Positions 25,809-36,080 of a stretch of 64,000 nt of DNA are shown here, one piece after another. The stretch is taken from contig JAURZL010000012.1 in NCBI GenBank assembly GCA_030653365.1, forward strand, positions 1 to 64,000, in the 5' to 3' direction. Under the pieces are notes generated by a model, which was not told the origin of the DNA, did not search any database, and was given only the letters and a program-made list of their open reading frames with translations. This DNA comes from Anaerolineaceae bacterium. GTDB lineage: Bacteria > Chloroflexota > Anaerolineae > Anaerolineales > Anaerolineaceae. The position numbers were made by a program, and so were the translations under genes. Numbering within the stretch: the stretch's first letter is position 1; each line of letters starts with the position of its first letter.

Positions 25809-27608
25809 TTATTGATCAGAATTGAGGAGCTGTCGATGCGCTGCCTGGATTTGTTCGCGATCCATCTTCAGCACTTCACGATCGTAGGTAAGAAAGCCGT
25901 TGATCTCATACTCCACATCACAGATTTCGGTGTAGATGGCTGCTACCAACCCCATTTTTTTGAGGGTCATCAGTTTATCCATCAGATTGAGGTACCAGTT
26001 TGTCAGCTCTTCACTGGTTTTCACCATTCGGTAAGCAAATAACTTCTCCTCCTGCCAGAGATGACCTTCCACTTTGAGCCCTATGCCACCGAATTCGGAA
26101 AGGGCTACTGCTCTTTCTTTTTCCAGACGTGGAATGGCAGGTCCCACATACTTATGAATCGAATAAATATCGCCGTTACCCTGATCAAACCATCCCGAAG
26201 CAACGTCCACCAGCCGGGTAGGATCACTGGATTTGACCCAATCGCCAATCTCCCTGGCATTGAATTGTCCCCAGGATTCATTGAAAGGCACCCAGACCAC
26301 GATGCTGGGATGGTTATGTAAATTCTTCATCATTGCCTGTAATTCACGCTTAAAATTCTCGCGAACCTGAGGAGCTTCCCTGCCGAACCAATGATACCGT
26401 TGATCATCCCGAATTTTGAGGTTGAGCAAAAATCCCATCCCCAGTACCAATGTGTGCGGAACCTTTCCTCCACAAGGCATATCCTGCCAAACCAGCATAC
26501 CCAGCCGATCACAATGGTAATACCAGCGCGCCGATTCGACCTTGATGTGTTTGCGAATCATATTCATGCCCAGCGATTTACAGAATTCAATGTCATCCTT
26601 CAAGGCTTCATCGGTGGGAGCTGTATACAGTCCATCCGGCCAATACCCCTGGTCTAACGGTCCATATTGAAAAAGTTGTTTACGATTAAGATAAATTCGG
26701 GGAATTCCCCCTTCATCTTTTTGCAAACTGATTTCTCGAAAACCACAATATGAACCGACCCTATCAATCACCGAATTATCCTGTAAAAGGCTGATTTCCA
26801 GATCATAAAGATTGGGATCATCCGGCGACCAAAGATGTGCTTCGGGTAATTCAATGATGACTTCCTCTTGAGACATACCGACCACTTGCTGCAAGGTGAG
26901 TCCACCATCTTTGATCAACACCTGAATCGTTCCATTTTCCAGATTATCAGAAAGAGATGTATTTATACGTAAACGGGCGGGTTCAATACTCGGGGTTAAA
27001 GAAACTTGTTGAATGAAAATTTCAGGTACAGGTTCCAGCCAGACGGTTTGCCAGATGCCGGACACAGCTGTGTAAAATACAAAACCTGGTTTGAGGGTTT
27101 GCTTACCGCGCTCCTGTTGTCCTTCGCTTGTGGGGTCATAGACTTTCACCACCAACTCATTCTCGGCGCCATAGCGTAGAAATGTGGTCAACTCGAACGA
27201 AAACGGATCATACCCGCCCTGGTGTTGCCCCAGATGATGCCCGTTGCACCATACATCTGTTTGCCAGTCGACTGCACCAAAATGTAAAATCACTCGTTGA
27301 TGTTTCCAATCACTAGGCAAGTCAAAATTGTGCCGGTACCAGAGTCTCTCCTCTGGAAGCAAGGCTTTTCCTACCCCGGATAAGGCGGATTCCACCGGAA
27401 AGGGAACCAGTATTTGACCCTGATAGTGATTCGGATGATCATACTGAGATGGGAGAATTGCATAATTCCACAAGCCGTTCAGATTGATCCACTCCGGGCG
27501 TGTCAGTTGGGGGCGAGGATATTCCGGAAATGGGCTGACAGGGTCGACATCTTTTGTCCATCGTGTTTCGATTTTTCCGGGGATAGGTACCCAGTTGATA
27601 GTGCTCAT
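25809..27608 (-). CDS. glycoside hydrolase family 2 protein
   Basis: This 599-residue enzyme has the GH2 order: jelly-roll sugar-binding domain (about 35-195, with WINLNGLWNYAI and WYRHNFDLP), an immunoglobulin-like domain (about 200-295) and a TIM barrel. The acid/base Glu444 is in PFNESWGQ and the nucleophile Glu505 in LSEFGG. There is no signal peptide, so it acts in the cytosol. It is shorter than LacZ and closer to the compact beta-galactosidase/beta-glucuronidase-like group, so the exact sugar is unknown. Its ATG overlaps the stop of the MFS transporter gene (ATGA), implying that the transported glycoside is its substrate. Confidence 0.93.
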   Translation of the reverse strand: MSTINWVPIPGKIETRWTKDVDPVSPFPEYPRPQLTRPEWINLNGLWNYAILPSQYDHPNHYQGQILVPFPVESALSGVGKALLPEERLWYRHNFDLPSDWKHQRVILHFGAVDWQTDVWCNGHHLGQHQGGYDPFSFELTTFLRYGAENELVVKVYDPTSEGQQERGKQTLKPGFVFYTAVSGIWQTVWLEPVPEIFIQQVSLTPSIEPARLRINTSLSDNLENGTIQVLIKDGGLTLQQVVGMSQEEVIIELPEAHLWSPDDPNLYDLEISLLQDNSVIDRVGSYCGFREISLQKDEGGIPRIYLNRKQLFQYGPLDQGYWPDGLYTAPTDEALKDDIEFCKSLGMNMIRKHIKVESARWYYHCDRLGMLVWQDMPCGGKVPHTLVLGMGFLLNLKIRDDQRYHWFGREAPQVRENFKRELQAMMKNLHNHPSIVVWVPFNESWGQFNAREIGDWVKSSDPTRLVDVASGWFDQGNGDIYSIHKYVGPAIPRLEKERAVALSEFGGIGLKVEGHLWQEEKLFAYRMVKTSEELTNWYLNLMDKLMTLKKMGLVAAIYTEICDVEYEINGFLTYDREVLKMDREQIQAAHRQLLNSDQ

Positions 27609-28918
27609 TCAGCCTGTTCCAAAGCTTGTGTCCTTTTGGGAATTCGCAGCAAGGGCAGGATGGCGAGCAGATTAATTAATGCAGCTGCATAATAGATCAC
27701 AGGTGTTGGAATAAAGCCTGCTTCGCCATTCAACATGGTTGGAATACCAAATGAACGAATCAAAATCGATCCAATCGCTGGACCAATCACCATGGGAAAA
27801 AGCACCCAAAAGATCATGCGCACACCCTGGAACTGACCTCGCTGTTGTGTAGGATAAAGGTCTTTCAACCAGGCACCGGAAACGATTCCAAAAGCAGCCA
27901 TGGTTACCATCAGGAGTACCCCAGCCACCAAAAGGGAGGGAATTCCGCGGGCAAATGAAAAAATCAATGCAGTTATTGCTGCAGAGAAGGCCATCCATAG
28001 CATGAATGTGCGCCGGGGAATTCGATCAACCAGTATGCCTAGTGGGATGGTGCTGAGCGCAGTGATGATCAAAACACCTCCCATAATCAATCCCATAGTG
28101 CCTTTATCATACCCAAGGAAATGTTCAATATAGATCAACAGATAAGGAAAAGTAACCTGCCAGGCAATACCGTTGATCGAGACAGCGACGAGTAAAAGAA
28201 ACAGGATTCTGTTTTTACGGACGATTTCAAGACTGAAGGTATTGAGTACTGCTCGCCAGTAAGGTAGTTGTTCCTGATTCATTTCTTCCGGGCTGACAGG
28301 TGCATCTTTGAGCAGAAACCCGCCAATAAAACCAGTGAGCGCGACAAAACCTCCCAGTCCATAAAAGAAAATAAAATAACCAAATTGTTCTATCACCATC
28401 CCTGCTAATGCAGTCGTCAGAATGAAAGAGACAAATACGCTCATTTGAATCAAACCCTCTACCCGGCCACGGTTGGTGGTATCGGTGATATCAGTTGTCC
28501 AGGCACTAAAACTGGCATCATTGGCGGCGGATCCAAAAAAGGTCATGATCGCATCAGCAACAATCGCCATGAATACGGCCAATCCAATTGGCTGGAGTAA
28601 TGCTACGGTTGGAAATGCAGCCGTAACGAGTCCCCAAATGATATACCCGAACAAAATGTATGGTCGCCGGCGACCAAATCGCGTGTATGTTCTGTCAGAT
28701 AGGGTACCAATTAAAAGAGTGGTAAGGGTTGCGGTGATGGCGCTGACTGCCACCATCCAGGCAATAGGTCGTGGATTTGGCGTCAGGGTATCAAACACGA
28801 ATGTATTAAACCAGGCGTTTTCAACCCCCCAGGCGATTTGACCGGAAAGGGAAAGCAAGCCAATCACAAACCAGGTGCGAATAGGCAAAGGTGTTCGTCG
28901 AACCAAAGATTTTTTCAT
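27605..28918 (-). CDS. MFS transporter, SLC45/GPH-like glycoside importer
   Basis: This 437-residue, twelve-helix permease resembles sugar and glycoside transporters of the SLC45/GPH-like kind: GQIAWGVENAWFNTFVFD in helix 1 and the loop SDRTYTRFGRRRPYI between helices 2 and 3. AAGGAA lies before the ATG. It is the first gene of a two-gene operon with the GH2 enzyme, with a four-base overlap, so uptake of an oligosaccharide or glycoside followed by cytosolic cleavage is the likely pathway. Confidence 0.9.
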   Translation of the reverse strand: MKKSLVRRTPLPIRTWFVIGLLSLSGQIAWGVENAWFNTFVFDTLTPNPRPIAWMVAVSAITATLTTLLIGTLSDRTYTRFGRRRPYILFGYIIWGLVTAAFPTVALLQPIGLAVFMAIVADAIMTFFGSAANDASFSAWTTDITDTTNRGRVEGLIQMSVFVSFILTTALAGMVIEQFGYFIFFYGLGGFVALTGFIGGFLLKDAPVSPEEMNQEQLPYWRAVLNTFSLEIVRKNRILFLLLVAVSINGIAWQVTFPYLLIYIEHFLGYDKGTMGLIMGGVLIITALSTIPLGILVDRIPRRTFMLWMAFSAAITALIFSFARGIPSLLVAGVLLMVTMAAFGIVSGAWLKDLYPTQQRGQFQGVRMIFWVLFPMVIGPAIGSILIRSFGIPTMLNGEAGFIPTPVIYYAAALINLLAILPLLRIPKRTQALEQAE

Positions 28919-29060
28919 GAGAATTCCTTGAATTTAGAATCTGAATAGGTTAATTATAGCGAGGGAAAAGAGAGATAACGAGATTATACGAGTCGAAAAT
29001 TTTAGGAAAACCCATGTACAGTAGGCCAAATTGGGTTTATCATCAACAGGTGATTATCCT

Positions 29061-31820
29061 ATGAAAGAAGGAAGCAGCCACATCGAACTCTCATTGAATA
29101 AAATACGAAAACTTCAAAAGTATCTGAATTTGAAGGGGGCATTTCAATATTTATTTAAAAAAATATTTTTAATATTACTAACCATTTTTTTAGGCACATT
29201 TATAACCGTGTTGATTATAAATCGCCCGATCCCAACAGCTTTCGGTGAGCGGGAACCTCAATTGGATACATCGATCCGAAAACGTATCGAAAACGCAGTT
29301 CGATTGTACCGACAGGATCATCCGGAAATTAGTAATCTATTGGTTGAAGATCGCGAGAAATTATTAAATGATTATCGCCTGCAATTAACAGAAGAAAGTG
29401 GAATTAATGATCCTTTTCTAAAAAAACATGTGAAATGGACATTGAATGCACTTCGGTTTAATTGGGGCACTATCGGTATAACCAATGTTCGGCCATTAGA
29501 ATTTTTTGCACAGGGGCGCACAAGATTTAATTTGAATGAGGTGCTCCTCCAATATTTACCCATGACTTTATTATTAGTCGGTGCCTCATATATGTTGTTA
29601 TTCGTCTTTGGATTACCCCTGGCTTTATTTCTCAGCCAGAGAACCCATACATGGTATGATCGATTAATCACCTGGATTGCACCGATCTCCTCGGTCCCCA
29701 GTTGGGTAATTGGTATTTTATTAATCATGTTGTTTGCTGTGGAATTAAAGATTTTGCCAGCATTTGGCATGTTTGGAACTGTGCCACCAGATACTAAATG
29801 GGGTTACATACCAGTGATTGCCAAACACATGATACTGCCTGTAACAGCCATTTTCTTGAGTCTTTTTTTCCAACTGGTATATTCGTGGCGCACGATTTTT
29901 GTTTCATTTAGCAAAGAAGATTATGTTGAATTAGGCACAGCGATCGGTATGAAACCATTTCGTTTCAGAAGGGATTACATTCTGAAGCCCACACTGCCTT
30001 TTGTGATCACAAATTTCTCTCTTTTACTGATCAGTTTCTGGCAAATGACCATGGCTTTGGAAATCATTTTTCAGTGGCGCGGAATTGGCTGGCTGTTCAT
30101 CAATGTGGGTTTACCAAACTTTTGGGGGGAAAGTATGTACCCGGGGGAATTGATCATTGCCGTATCTCTTATCGTTTTATTTGCATATTTATTGGGTACC
30201 ACGGTTTTCTTTCTGGATATTATCTACGTGCTGGTTGATCCCAGAATCCGTCTGGTTCAAAAAGAACCAACACTACGGATGATCCATTCAAAATCAAGGC
30301 TATTATCGATAAAAAGAAATACTATTCAAAATGTACAGGATTCTACTAAGTGGAATCAACTTTACGAACAACGTCAAAAGAAATTCATTATTCGAGATTT
30401 TATAAATGGTATAAAGCAAGATATTCAAAATTCTTTTTTGGAAATTAATAGATTTGCTCTGGAGTTTAAACGCTTTCCTTCAGCTTTAATTGGACTTTTC
30501 ATTATTGTTTTATTGTTGATTGGTTCTATTTATGCGGTGATAGCATTACCATACAGGGAAATTGGGTCGTCCTGGAGAGGGTCGACAATGGTTGGCAGGA
30601 TGGATGTGCCAAAACTTGCCAGACCTGGTTGGTTTAATTGGTTTAATAGTTCTAAATATCTTTCCACCTTAATTCTTAATGAACAGTCAAAGACCGTCGT
30701 TAGAGAAGAAAAAATGTTAGAAAGTGGCGGCAATCAAATTTCCATCGTCTACTTATTTGACTATTATTATGCAGATTTTCCCAATGAAATGAATTTGTAT
30801 CTGACCGGCAAATTTCAGCAAAAAACCCCTTTCGCATCCATGAAGTGGATCACACCGGATGGTCGAGAATTCAATTTGAAAGGGCTATCAGTTGGGTCAA
30901 CTCGGACGTATGATTTTGAAGAGAACATCCCCGCCCGACGCCTGGTCTCCCAAAATGAAAACTGGGAAAAATGGTTCAATTTCACACGTATCTTCCCAAC
31001 TCCCTTTTATTATGTCCTGTTTGCTGATCCGAATGTCAACTCGCCAAAAGTGATGAATGGTCTATATCAATTAAGAATCACCGGCATTACTTTTGAGGAA
31101 GCAAGTGATATTGAGACTGAATTGGTGTTGTTGGGTCAGGTGTATGGGCTGGCGGGTACTGATTATTTGCGTCGCGATCTTTCGGTGCCTTTGTTCTGGG
31201 GGATGCCTTTTGCGTTGATTATAGGGCTATTTGGTTCATTATCGACAACTATTTTATCCATGGTGTTGGCTGCTACCGGCGTCTGGTTTGGAGGCTGGGT
31301 GGACGATTTGATCCAGCGTTTGACGGAAGTAAACCTGGTGTTACCGATTCTGATGATAAGTGTTCTGGCATATGCTTATTTGGGTATCAGCATCTGGATA
31401 ATTTTTATCATTGTGATATTGTTGAATGTATTCGGCGCGCCTTTGAAAAGTTTTCGATCTGTTTTACTTCAGATCCGTGAAGCACCCTATATCGAAGCTG
31501 CACGTGCTTATGGTGCTGGAAGTATCCGCATCATCATGAAATATATGGTACCAAGAATAATTCCAATTCTGGTACCCCAACTCATTATTTTGATACCCAG
31601 CTTTGTGTTCCTGGAAGCGACATTGGGGTTATTCAATATCAGCACAGGTCTGCCCACCTGGGGAACCGTCATTTATCAGGGAGCTACCAAAGGAGCGTTG
31701 TATGGTTCTCGCTATTGGGTTTTGGGTCCATTGATTTTACTGCTGCTATCAGGATTTGCATTTTCTTTGTGCGGAACTGCATTAGAGAAAATTCTTAACC
31801 CGCGTTTGCTGGATGATTAA
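29061..31820 (+). CDS. fused DppB-DppC-like ABC permease, orphan
   Basis: This protein of about 919 residues joins two peptide/nickel-type permease domains. The N-half is DppB-like (a helix near residue 35, a long extracytoplasmic loop, then the core), with the EAA-type loop VELGTAIGMKPFRFRRDYIL. The C-half is DppC-like, with a first helix near 480, a large extracytoplasmic insert (about 500-700) and the loop IEAARAYGAGSIRIIMKYMV. The ATG at 29061 has AGGTGAT seven bases upstream; the TTG at 29031 is less likely. No binding protein or ATPase gene is near, so partners must be elsewhere. Fusion of these two normally separate subunits is uncommon. Confidence 0.88.
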   Translation: MKEGSSHIELSLNKIRKLQKYLNLKGAFQYLFKKIFLILLTIFLGTFITVLIINRPIPTAFGEREPQLDTSIRKRIENAVRLYRQDHPEISNLLVEDREKLLNDYRLQLTEESGINDPFLKKHVKWTLNALRFNWGTIGITNVRPLEFFAQGRTRFNLNEVLLQYLPMTLLLVGASYMLLFVFGLPLALFLSQRTHTWYDRLITWIAPISSVPSWVIGILLIMLFAVELKILPAFGMFGTVPPDTKWGYIPVIAKHMILPVTAIFLSLFFQLVYSWRTIFVSFSKEDYVELGTAIGMKPFRFRRDYILKPTLPFVITNFSLLLISFWQMTMALEIIFQWRGIGWLFINVGLPNFWGESMYPGELIIAVSLIVLFAYLLGTTVFFLDIIYVLVDPRIRLVQKEPTLRMIHSKSRLLSIKRNTIQNVQDSTKWNQLYEQRQKKFIIRDFINGIKQDIQNSFLEINRFALEFKRFPSALIGLFIIVLLLIGSIYAVIALPYREIGSSWRGSTMVGRMDVPKLARPGWFNWFNSSKYLSTLILNEQSKTVVREEKMLESGGNQISIVYLFDYYYADFPNEMNLYLTGKFQQKTPFASMKWITPDGREFNLKGLSVGSTRTYDFEENIPARRLVSQNENWEKWFNFTRIFPTPFYYVLFADPNVNSPKVMNGLYQLRITGITFEEASDIETELVLLGQVYGLAGTDYLRRDLSVPLFWGMPFALIIGLFGSLSTTILSMVLAATGVWFGGWVDDLIQRLTEVNLVLPILMISVLAYAYLGISIWIIFIIVILLNVFGAPLKSFRSVLLQIREAPYIEAARAYGAGSIRIIMKYMVPRIIPILVPQLIILIPSFVFLEATLGLFNISTGLPTWGTVIYQGATKGALYGSRYWVLGPLILLLLSGFAFSLCGTALEKILNPRLLDD

Positions 31821-31917
31821 GAAATAAATCATCATAGTAACGAGTATTCTCAGACTTAACACAAAAGAATTGGTTTCCGATTTTTTCTTATAATTATGTC
31901 GACATTGAGGAGGATAG

Positions 31918-32550
31918 ATGCCCACAATTTTTAAGAAAGCAGACTTGAAAGACCACAAACAAAACCTGGGAATATATACGGCATTTATCCTTCCACCACC
32001 AAAAGTACCACTCTGGTTGCGGGTTGGCTTGTGGGTGACAAAGCGCGTCACAGGCAAAGAGCTTTTACCTCCAAGATTATTAGCCTGGTACCCAAAAGCA
32101 GCGTTTTCATCAGGGGTGATGGAAGCACTCGTAGCCCATTCTGATGGAGAGTTAAGTTCACGAACGCTGAAACTGGTGCGTATGCAAGCTTCATTCAGCG
32201 CAGCCTGTCCGTTTTGCATTGATATGAATAGCCAGCGCTTTGAGGAATTCGACATCATCCAACAAGAATTGGCAGCCATTCAGGGACTGGTCTCAGAAGA
32301 AGATGTTACTTCATTCACTGACCGTGAAAGGCTGGCGCTGCGATATACACGACAGATTTCAGCAACGCCTTTGAATTTTCCGGATGAATTGATGCAGCAA
32401 ATCAAGGTGGCATTCACCGAAAGGGAAATTGTTATCCTGGCGACCACGGCTGCACAGGTAAATTACTGGGCACGATTAATTCAAGCGCTCGGAGCCCCGC
32501 CAGCTGGTTTTATGGAACCCGGCGAATGGCCTGATGACCTACTTCCCTAA
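31918..32550 (+). CDS. carboxymuconolactone decarboxylase/AhpD-like protein
   Basis: This 210-residue all-helical protein of the CMD/AhpD family carries the redox-type motif CPFC in SAACPFCIDMNS. In AhpD the second Cys is followed four places on by a His of the proton relay; here that place is Asn, so peroxidase-linked activity like AhpD's is not assured. GAGGAGG lies just before the ATG. Its last 12 bases overlap the end of the convergent DUF3592 gene. Confidence 0.85.
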   Translation: MPTIFKKADLKDHKQNLGIYTAFILPPPKVPLWLRVGLWVTKRVTGKELLPPRLLAWYPKAAFSSGVMEALVAHSDGELSSRTLKLVRMQASFSAACPFCIDMNSQRFEEFDIIQQELAAIQGLVSEEDVTSFTDRERLALRYTRQISATPLNFPDELMQQIKVAFTEREIVILATTAAQVNYWARLIQALGAPPAGFMEPGEWPDDLLP

Positions 32551-33075
32551 TAATGACTTCAAAAAAGCAGGTGGATTGACCCCAAGAGAGGTCACAGCAA
32601 TAATGATACCAATTGATATAAAAAATGCAGACACTACAAGGGTTGTGAAGGCACCATTTACCTTTCGTTCAAGCACTGCCTGGTCAGGTTTTTCCGGATC
32701 GTAATAAACAGTGACAGAGCTCCCTTCAGGATATTGTTCAATAATTGATTGTTGAATCCGAAGATTACTGGTACGCATCCCATAATTAAAATTGATGCAG
32801 TCACCCTGGTAAGGAACACCTGAGATTTCATAGGCAAAAAAGATTTTGGCGATATAGGTGGTGGTGCTGAATCCTTCATCATCTGTGTTTGTCTGCGCAT
32901 CCAGATCCGATGAAATGATCTTTCCGGTAGTTGTGAGCCAATGCTCGCTTTGTTTTGCTTGTGCCATGTTACGGATCAGTTTGATCAACATCCATACACC
33001 CATGCCAATAAAAGCCAGGCAGAATAGAATGATCAGATATAAAACCCATGAATTAGCCTGATAATAATAGGCCAT
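32539..33075 (-). CDS. DUF3592 membrane protein
   Basis: This 178-residue protein has an N-terminal membrane helix (about 11-33), a beta-rich central domain (WLTTTGKIISSDLDA, then VTVYYDPEKPDQAVLE) and a C-terminal helix (about 145-165). The YYDPxxPxxAVLE signature is that of DUF3592. The function is unknown. AAAGGA precedes the ATG. It is convergent with the AhpD-like gene. Confidence 0.85.
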   Translation of the reverse strand: MAYYYQANSWVLYLIILFCLAFIGMGVWMLIKLIRNMAQAKQSEHWLTTTGKIISSDLDAQTNTDDEGFSTTTYIAKIFFAYEISGVPYQGDCINFNYGMRTSNLRIQQSIIEQYPEGSSVTVYYDPEKPDQAVLERKVNGAFTTLVVSAFFISIGIIIAVTSLGVNPPAFLKSLLGK

Positions 33076-33240
33076 GTTTTTTCCTTTGCATGATTAACTC
33101 TATCGTAACAAAAAACAACCTAAAAAAGCAAGTAGTATTTAGGTTATTCTTTCCTGAATTTTTCCCAGGTTCAGAATTGGATATAATCGATACTAAGATC
33201 TTTTAAGGTGTATAGAAGGTTTTATTCTGGAGGGTTCTGG

Positions 33241-35724
33241 ATGCAAAAGAAAAAATGGTTATTATTACTAATGATCTTTGTTGTTGCTGGCTGTCAGATG
33301 TTTGTTCCATCGGCTACCCCGACGATTGATCCTCCTTCTTTGGAAAGTACTATCCAGGCTTCAAATACCAGCACACCGGGGGTATCTATAACCGCGCGAC
33401 CTGTCTCCGCACCAGTGAATTTTTCCCCTGCTTCCTGGCAGAATCTTACATTGACGCCGATCTCTGAATTTGATCCTGGTGATTCAGTCTATCAGAATGG
33501 CAAATTGCCGGTGGTTCTAAGCAATATTCAAAATCGTGATGTGATCAGTGGCTTGACGGTTGAACAACAGATATTTTTGGCTCAGAATGGTTTTGTGGTG
33601 ATAGATAGTCAGGAGGAGCAATTCGGTGATATCCGCCGTTCGGTTGCTCAGGTACAGGGACAGCCATATTTTCTGACCACTGACGCAGTCTATCATGCCT
33701 TGCATATCACATTCAATGACTTACTGGAGGCACTGGAAAAAGAAGCGATTCGCCCGGTGATGATTCAATTACTGGAATCAGTTTATCTAAAGACTGGGGA
33801 GTATTACCAAAAAAGCAGGGGGAGCAGCCTGGAAGCTGATGCTTTGTTGGCACGAAATTATCTTGCAGTTGCCATTAAATTATTTGCACCTGATTATGAA
33901 TTGCCACCCGAAATTGAGGTGATGATCGCGAAGCAATTGGCACAGATTGAAGCTGAAGGGGGAAAAGATGAATCCGCCTTGATCCCCGGTTTCATCGATG
34001 ATTACGGTGCCTATCGACCGGTGGGACATTATAAAGCTAGTGAAGAACTTGAGCATTATTTTCGTGGAATGACCTGGTTCGGACGGGTTGCCTTTCCCTT
34101 GCGAAGTCTGGATGCTCAATCCACCTCTCCCAGTCGAGCGCCATTATTGATTACATTAGCTTTGCGGGAAGCTGAGATGGAAGGTGAGCCTGCCTATAAA
34201 ACCTGGTTGAAAATCCATGAAATACTCGATTTTATCATTGGTCCATCGGATGATCCTGGACCTATTGAACTACATGCCTTAATGGAAAGTGTCTATGGTT
34301 CGGATCTTTATCTGGAGCAGTTAGCGGATGAAGCCAACTGGAAAAAATTTCTATCCAGTGTTGATGACCTGCCTGCACCTCAAATCAGTTCAACATTTCA
34401 GGATACATCAATGGAAATGGAATTCGAACGTGATTGGCGTTTTATGGGGCAGCGCTTTACCCTGGATGCAATGATTTTCCAGCAATTAATTTCTGATAAA
34501 GTTTCGCAACGGCCATTTCCGAAAGGTCTTGACCTGGCTGCTGCCTACGGATCCCCGGAAGCAAAACATAGTCTCGAATTGTCAGGCCAAACACGGTATC
34601 AAAATTATTCGCAACAACTTCAAAAGATGCAGGAGCTGGTTGTAGAATTACCAAAAGAGTCCTGGACAGAACGTTTTTACAGTGCCTGGCAATATGCATT
34701 TCTGGCACAGGTTGATCCCAAAGGTTCGAGTTTTCCACCTTTTATGCTGACGAATGCCTGGCGGTATAAAGATATCAATACGATGCTTGCGAGTTGGGCG
34801 GAATTAAAACATGACACGGTTTTATATGCGAAAATGCCGGAAGGGTTGGGTGGCGGTGGTCCGCCAGCATCCGGTCCGGCGCCAGCGTATGTGGAGCCGA
34901 ATCCAGATGTTTATTATCGGCTTGCATTTGCAACGCGCACCTTATCGGATGGATTGAATGCCTATTTATTTGATTGGCAGGCTCGTAGCTGGGTGCAATC
35001 GCAAAATCTGGGACAACCCGGATTGCAGGAATATCTGCGTTTTCTATTGCAATTGGCAGAGAAAATGGAGAATTTTGGTGAAATCGCTGAACGGGAATTA
35101 CGCGGTGAAACCCTGTCAGAAGATGATTATTATCGCATTACAAGCTGCTTAGAATATAAAGAGTGTATTGATCCTCAGGGGTATATGGGGGATTCAATGA
35201 AACCAGAACCAATCCCAGTGATAGCCGCTGTCTCTGGGTTTGAAGACGAGATTATGGAAGTTGGTGTGGGTTACCTGAACCGGATTTATGTGGCAATTTC
35301 GATAGAAGGTCAAACGTATGTTGCCCAGGGAGGTGTGCTTAGCTATTATGAATTCATCCAACCACGTGATGATCGCCTGACGGATGAAATCTGGCGGGTA
35401 AATTTAAAACAGGACCCTCCCCATCTTCCTGCCTGGACAGTCAATTTTCTTATGCCGGGTGGTATGACCCGCGATGTACTTGCATTCCGCATCGGGGATA
35501 TTTACGTGATAACTGAAGAAGGTGGTGATCCAACCTTGAATTTGCGTGCAGACCCTTCACGGACAGCTGATGTAGTAAAGACCCTGGCAGTGGATGATTA
35601 TCTTGAAATCATTGATGGACCTGTGCTGGTAGGAAAAGATTCCTGGTGGAAGGTTCGGAATTATTTTGATGAAGCAGAAGGTTGGGTGATGGAAAGCCAA
35701 CAATGGTATGTAAGATCGTATTAG
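33241..35724 (+). CDS. DUF3160 lipoprotein with C-terminal SH3-like domain
   Basis: This protein of about 827 residues starts at the ATG at 33241 (GGAGGG six bases upstream). It has a lipoprotein signal ending in VAGC (Cys18), a Pro/Thr/Ser-rich linker to about residue 60, and a long helical DUF3160 domain (about 70-720, with FLTTDAVYHALHITFNDLL). The last 70 residues are an SH3-like domain (NLRADPSRTADVVKTL, then WWKVRNYFDEAEGWV) of the kind that binds cell-wall or protein ligands. The family is common in Chloroflexota and spirochaetes; its biochemical role is not established. It is surface-anchored on the outer face of the cytoplasmic membrane. Confidence 0.88.
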   Translation: MQKKKWLLLLMIFVVAGCQMFVPSATPTIDPPSLESTIQASNTSTPGVSITARPVSAPVNFSPASWQNLTLTPISEFDPGDSVYQNGKLPVVLSNIQNRDVISGLTVEQQIFLAQNGFVVIDSQEEQFGDIRRSVAQVQGQPYFLTTDAVYHALHITFNDLLEALEKEAIRPVMIQLLESVYLKTGEYYQKSRGSSLEADALLARNYLAVAIKLFAPDYELPPEIEVMIAKQLAQIEAEGGKDESALIPGFIDDYGAYRPVGHYKASEELEHYFRGMTWFGRVAFPLRSLDAQSTSPSRAPLLITLALREAEMEGEPAYKTWLKIHEILDFIIGPSDDPGPIELHALMESVYGSDLYLEQLADEANWKKFLSSVDDLPAPQISSTFQDTSMEMEFERDWRFMGQRFTLDAMIFQQLISDKVSQRPFPKGLDLAAAYGSPEAKHSLELSGQTRYQNYSQQLQKMQELVVELPKESWTERFYSAWQYAFLAQVDPKGSSFPPFMLTNAWRYKDINTMLASWAELKHDTVLYAKMPEGLGGGGPPASGPAPAYVEPNPDVYYRLAFATRTLSDGLNAYLFDWQARSWVQSQNLGQPGLQEYLRFLLQLAEKMENFGEIAERELRGETLSEDDYYRITSCLEYKECIDPQGYMGDSMKPEPIPVIAAVSGFEDEIMEVGVGYLNRIYVAISIEGQTYVAQGGVLSYYEFIQPRDDRLTDEIWRVNLKQDPPHLPAWTVNFLMPGGMTRDVLAFRIGDIYVITEEGGDPTLNLRADPSRTADVVKTLAVDDYLEIIDGPVLVGKDSWWKVRNYFDEAEGWVMESQQWYVRSY

Positions 35725-36080
35725 TAAGCTGGGCTTGTTTTGAAGAAATGGGTAGTCAGGATGCATTGGTTGGCAATATTAAGATTTATTACTATGCTTT
35801 CGGGAACACTCAATTAATCAATCACCGTCCTGGTTACCCTGTAACTGGTGGAAGCAAGAATTATTGATAATTCGCACTAGAAATTCTTACCAAACATTAC
35901 TTTGATTATGATTTCCTGATAAGTCAGTTTGATTTTGCTCAAGGCGATTGAGGTATGAGAATCTCAGCGTCATAAGACATTTTTCCGTTGCAAGTGAAGA
36001 TGTTTTTGGGGAAGTCAAATTATCCTATTAGTGCTGTGTTTTGAATTGAAGACCGGCTACTCGTAAAAAAATCTAATCTC
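35725..36080. other. intergenic region between convergent genes
   Basis: This AT-rich stretch of 356 bases lies between the DUF3160 gene and the convergent beta-propeller gene. I see no credible gene, RNA or strong terminator hairpin in either strand. Confidence 0.6.
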
